Shown: in pieces, positions 6,172 to 6,665 of the stretch
Position numbering within the stretch: position 1 is the stretch's first letter
Layout of the letters: each line of letters opens with the position of its first letter
Assembly (NCBI GenBank): GCA_021788795.1
Contig: JAJYKG010000120.1
Coordinates: 1 to 6,665 of the forward strand
Reading direction: 5' to 3'
DNA length: 6,665 nucleotides
DNA from: Thermoplasmata archaeon
GTDB lineage: Archaea; Thermoplasmatota; Thermoplasmata; RBG-16-68-12
Made by a program: the position numbers and the translations under genes
Notes under the pieces: model-generated
The model's database searches: none
Told to the model about the DNA's origin: nothing
What the model saw: only the letters and a program-made list of their open reading frames with translations

Positions 6172-6205
6172 CGGCGCCTCCCCGCCGCGGCAGATGGAGG
6201 CGCCG
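6172..6205 (-). promoter_or_regulatory. Perfect 10-bp hairpin covering the purC ribosome binding site
   Basis: On the minus strand CGGCGCCTCC (6205-6196) and GGAGGCGCCG (6181-6172) are exact inverted complements around a 14-base loop. The 3' arm contains the purC Shine-Dalgarno GGAGG and touches the ATG. The 5' arm begins three bases after the stop codon of the upstream gene, so a terminating ribosome there could keep the stem open. No U-run follows, so it is not an intrinsic terminator. The repeat is seen; the role in translational control is inferred. Confidence 0.6.
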
Positions 6206-6208
6206 TTC

Positions 6209-6665
6209 TTAGGGCTTTCGGTTTTCCGAGTACTCGATGCGGGCCGCGACCTCCTCGGCGAGCTGTCCGTCGAAGTACTTCTTCAGGAGGTGCAGGCCGA
6301 GGTCGATGGACGCCGTCACGCCGCCCGAGGTGGTCACCAGGTCGTCCTCCACCACGCGGTCCTCGACGACCGTGGCCACGTCCCGCAGCTCGTCGCGGGC
6401 GTTGGCGTGGGTCGTGACCCGCCGCCCCGCGAGCAGCCCCGCCTCCTTGAGGATCACGGCCCCCGTGCAGACGCTCGCGATGGGCTTCTCCGTGCCGAAG
6501 GCGAGGAGCTCGTCCAGGACGCCCGGGTCCTTCACGACCTCCTTCCGCCCAGGGCCGCCGGGCACGACGAGCAGGTCCAGATCCCCGAAGTCCGCGCGGA
6601 CGTCGTGGGCGAGCATCTTCATCCCCAGGGCCGCGGTGATCGTCTCCTTGCGGGCCCGCGTCCGC
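6209..6665 (-). CDS. DJ-1/PfpI-family (class I glutamine amidotransferase-like) protein, 5' end beyond the window
   Basis: The frame is open to the right edge, so 152 residues are visible and the true start lies outside; ATG 6622 is internal by homology, because the first beta-alpha units of the fold are missing. Landmarks counted from the Met at 6622 are LDLLVVPGGPG at 15-25, the nucleophile-elbow segment IASVCTGAVILKEAGLL at 48-64 with Cys52 as the likely reactive cysteine, RRVTTHANARDEL at 67-79, and TTSGGVTASIDLGLHLL at 97-113. The VCTGA elbow places it nearer the isonitrile-hydratase/AraC-N-terminal branch than the PfpI protease branch, which has a CHG elbow. The family includes deglycases, chaperones, hydratases and proteases, so the reaction is unknown. 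The old family name ThiJ does not imply a thiamine role. It ends with TAA 37 bases before purC and is probably co-transcribed with it. Confidence 0.87.
   Translation of the reverse strand, partial: RTRARKETITAALGMKMLAHDVRADFGDLDLLVVPGGPGRKEVVKDPGVLDELLAFGTEKPIASVCTGAVILKEAGLLAGRRVTTHANARDELRDVATVVEDRVVEDDLVTTSGGVTASIDLGLHLLKKYFDGQLAEEVAARIEYSENRKP

Noticed and set aside
4945..6417. A 490-codon plus-strand reading frame across ilvE, purC and the DJ-1-family gene
   Set aside because: It runs antisense to three clearly recognisable genes and its product is low-complexity, rich in Asp, Val, Leu and Arg, as expected of a GC-rich antisense frame.
6209..6665. Reading the DJ-1-family gene as ThiJ, linked to the thiamine riboswitch
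   Set aside because: The ThiJ name is historical and the family is not a thiamine biosynthetic enzyme; the gene is also more than 4 kb from the riboswitch in a separate cluster.

Overview
The window is about two-thirds GC and almost fully coding. Seven protein genes (two cut by the window edges) sit on 6665 bases with short gaps, six on the minus strand and one on the plus strand. The most likely host is a GC-rich archaeon, perhaps of the Thermoplasmata (Thermoplasmatota). This is an inference from three signs: a TATA-like box centred 26-27 bases before an ATG that has no ribosome binding site, which fits a leaderless archaeal transcript; a TPP riboswitch, which among archaea is known mainly from Thermoplasma relatives; and an AIR-synthase-related protein of a kind common in archaea. 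A GC-rich bacterium is not excluded, and no rRNA or other marker gene is present to settle it.

Left part (1-1830, minus strand): a TPP (THI-box) riboswitch precedes an NCS1-family transporter, whose stop codon overlaps the start of a PurM/HypE/ThiL-superfamily gene (ATGA overlap) that runs off the left edge. The riboswitch marks the transporter as a probable thiamine or thiamine-precursor importer and places the AIR-synthase-related protein in the thiamine regulon. This is the most interesting part of the window.

Middle (1867-3841, minus strand): sucC and sucD, the beta and alpha subunits of succinyl-CoA synthetase (TCA cycle), are separated by one base. A 63-base gap containing a nearly symmetric AAGCTT core, possibly a shared TATA region, lies between sucC and a divergent small Rieske-type [2Fe-2S] protein (3905-4294, plus strand).

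Right part (4327-6665, minus strand): a branched-chain amino acid aminotransferase (ilvE) converges on the Rieske gene. Upstream of it lie purC (SAICAR synthetase, purine synthesis) and a 5'-truncated DJ-1/PfpI-family gene. The 37-base gap between the DJ-1 gene and purC holds a perfect 10-bp inverted repeat that buries the purC ribosome binding site.

Most of the window is core metabolism. I see no mobile element, CRISPR array, tRNA, rRNA or defence system. The points worth a second look are the thiamine-controlled transporter/PurM-fold pair with its riboswitch expression platform, and the purC leader hairpin.
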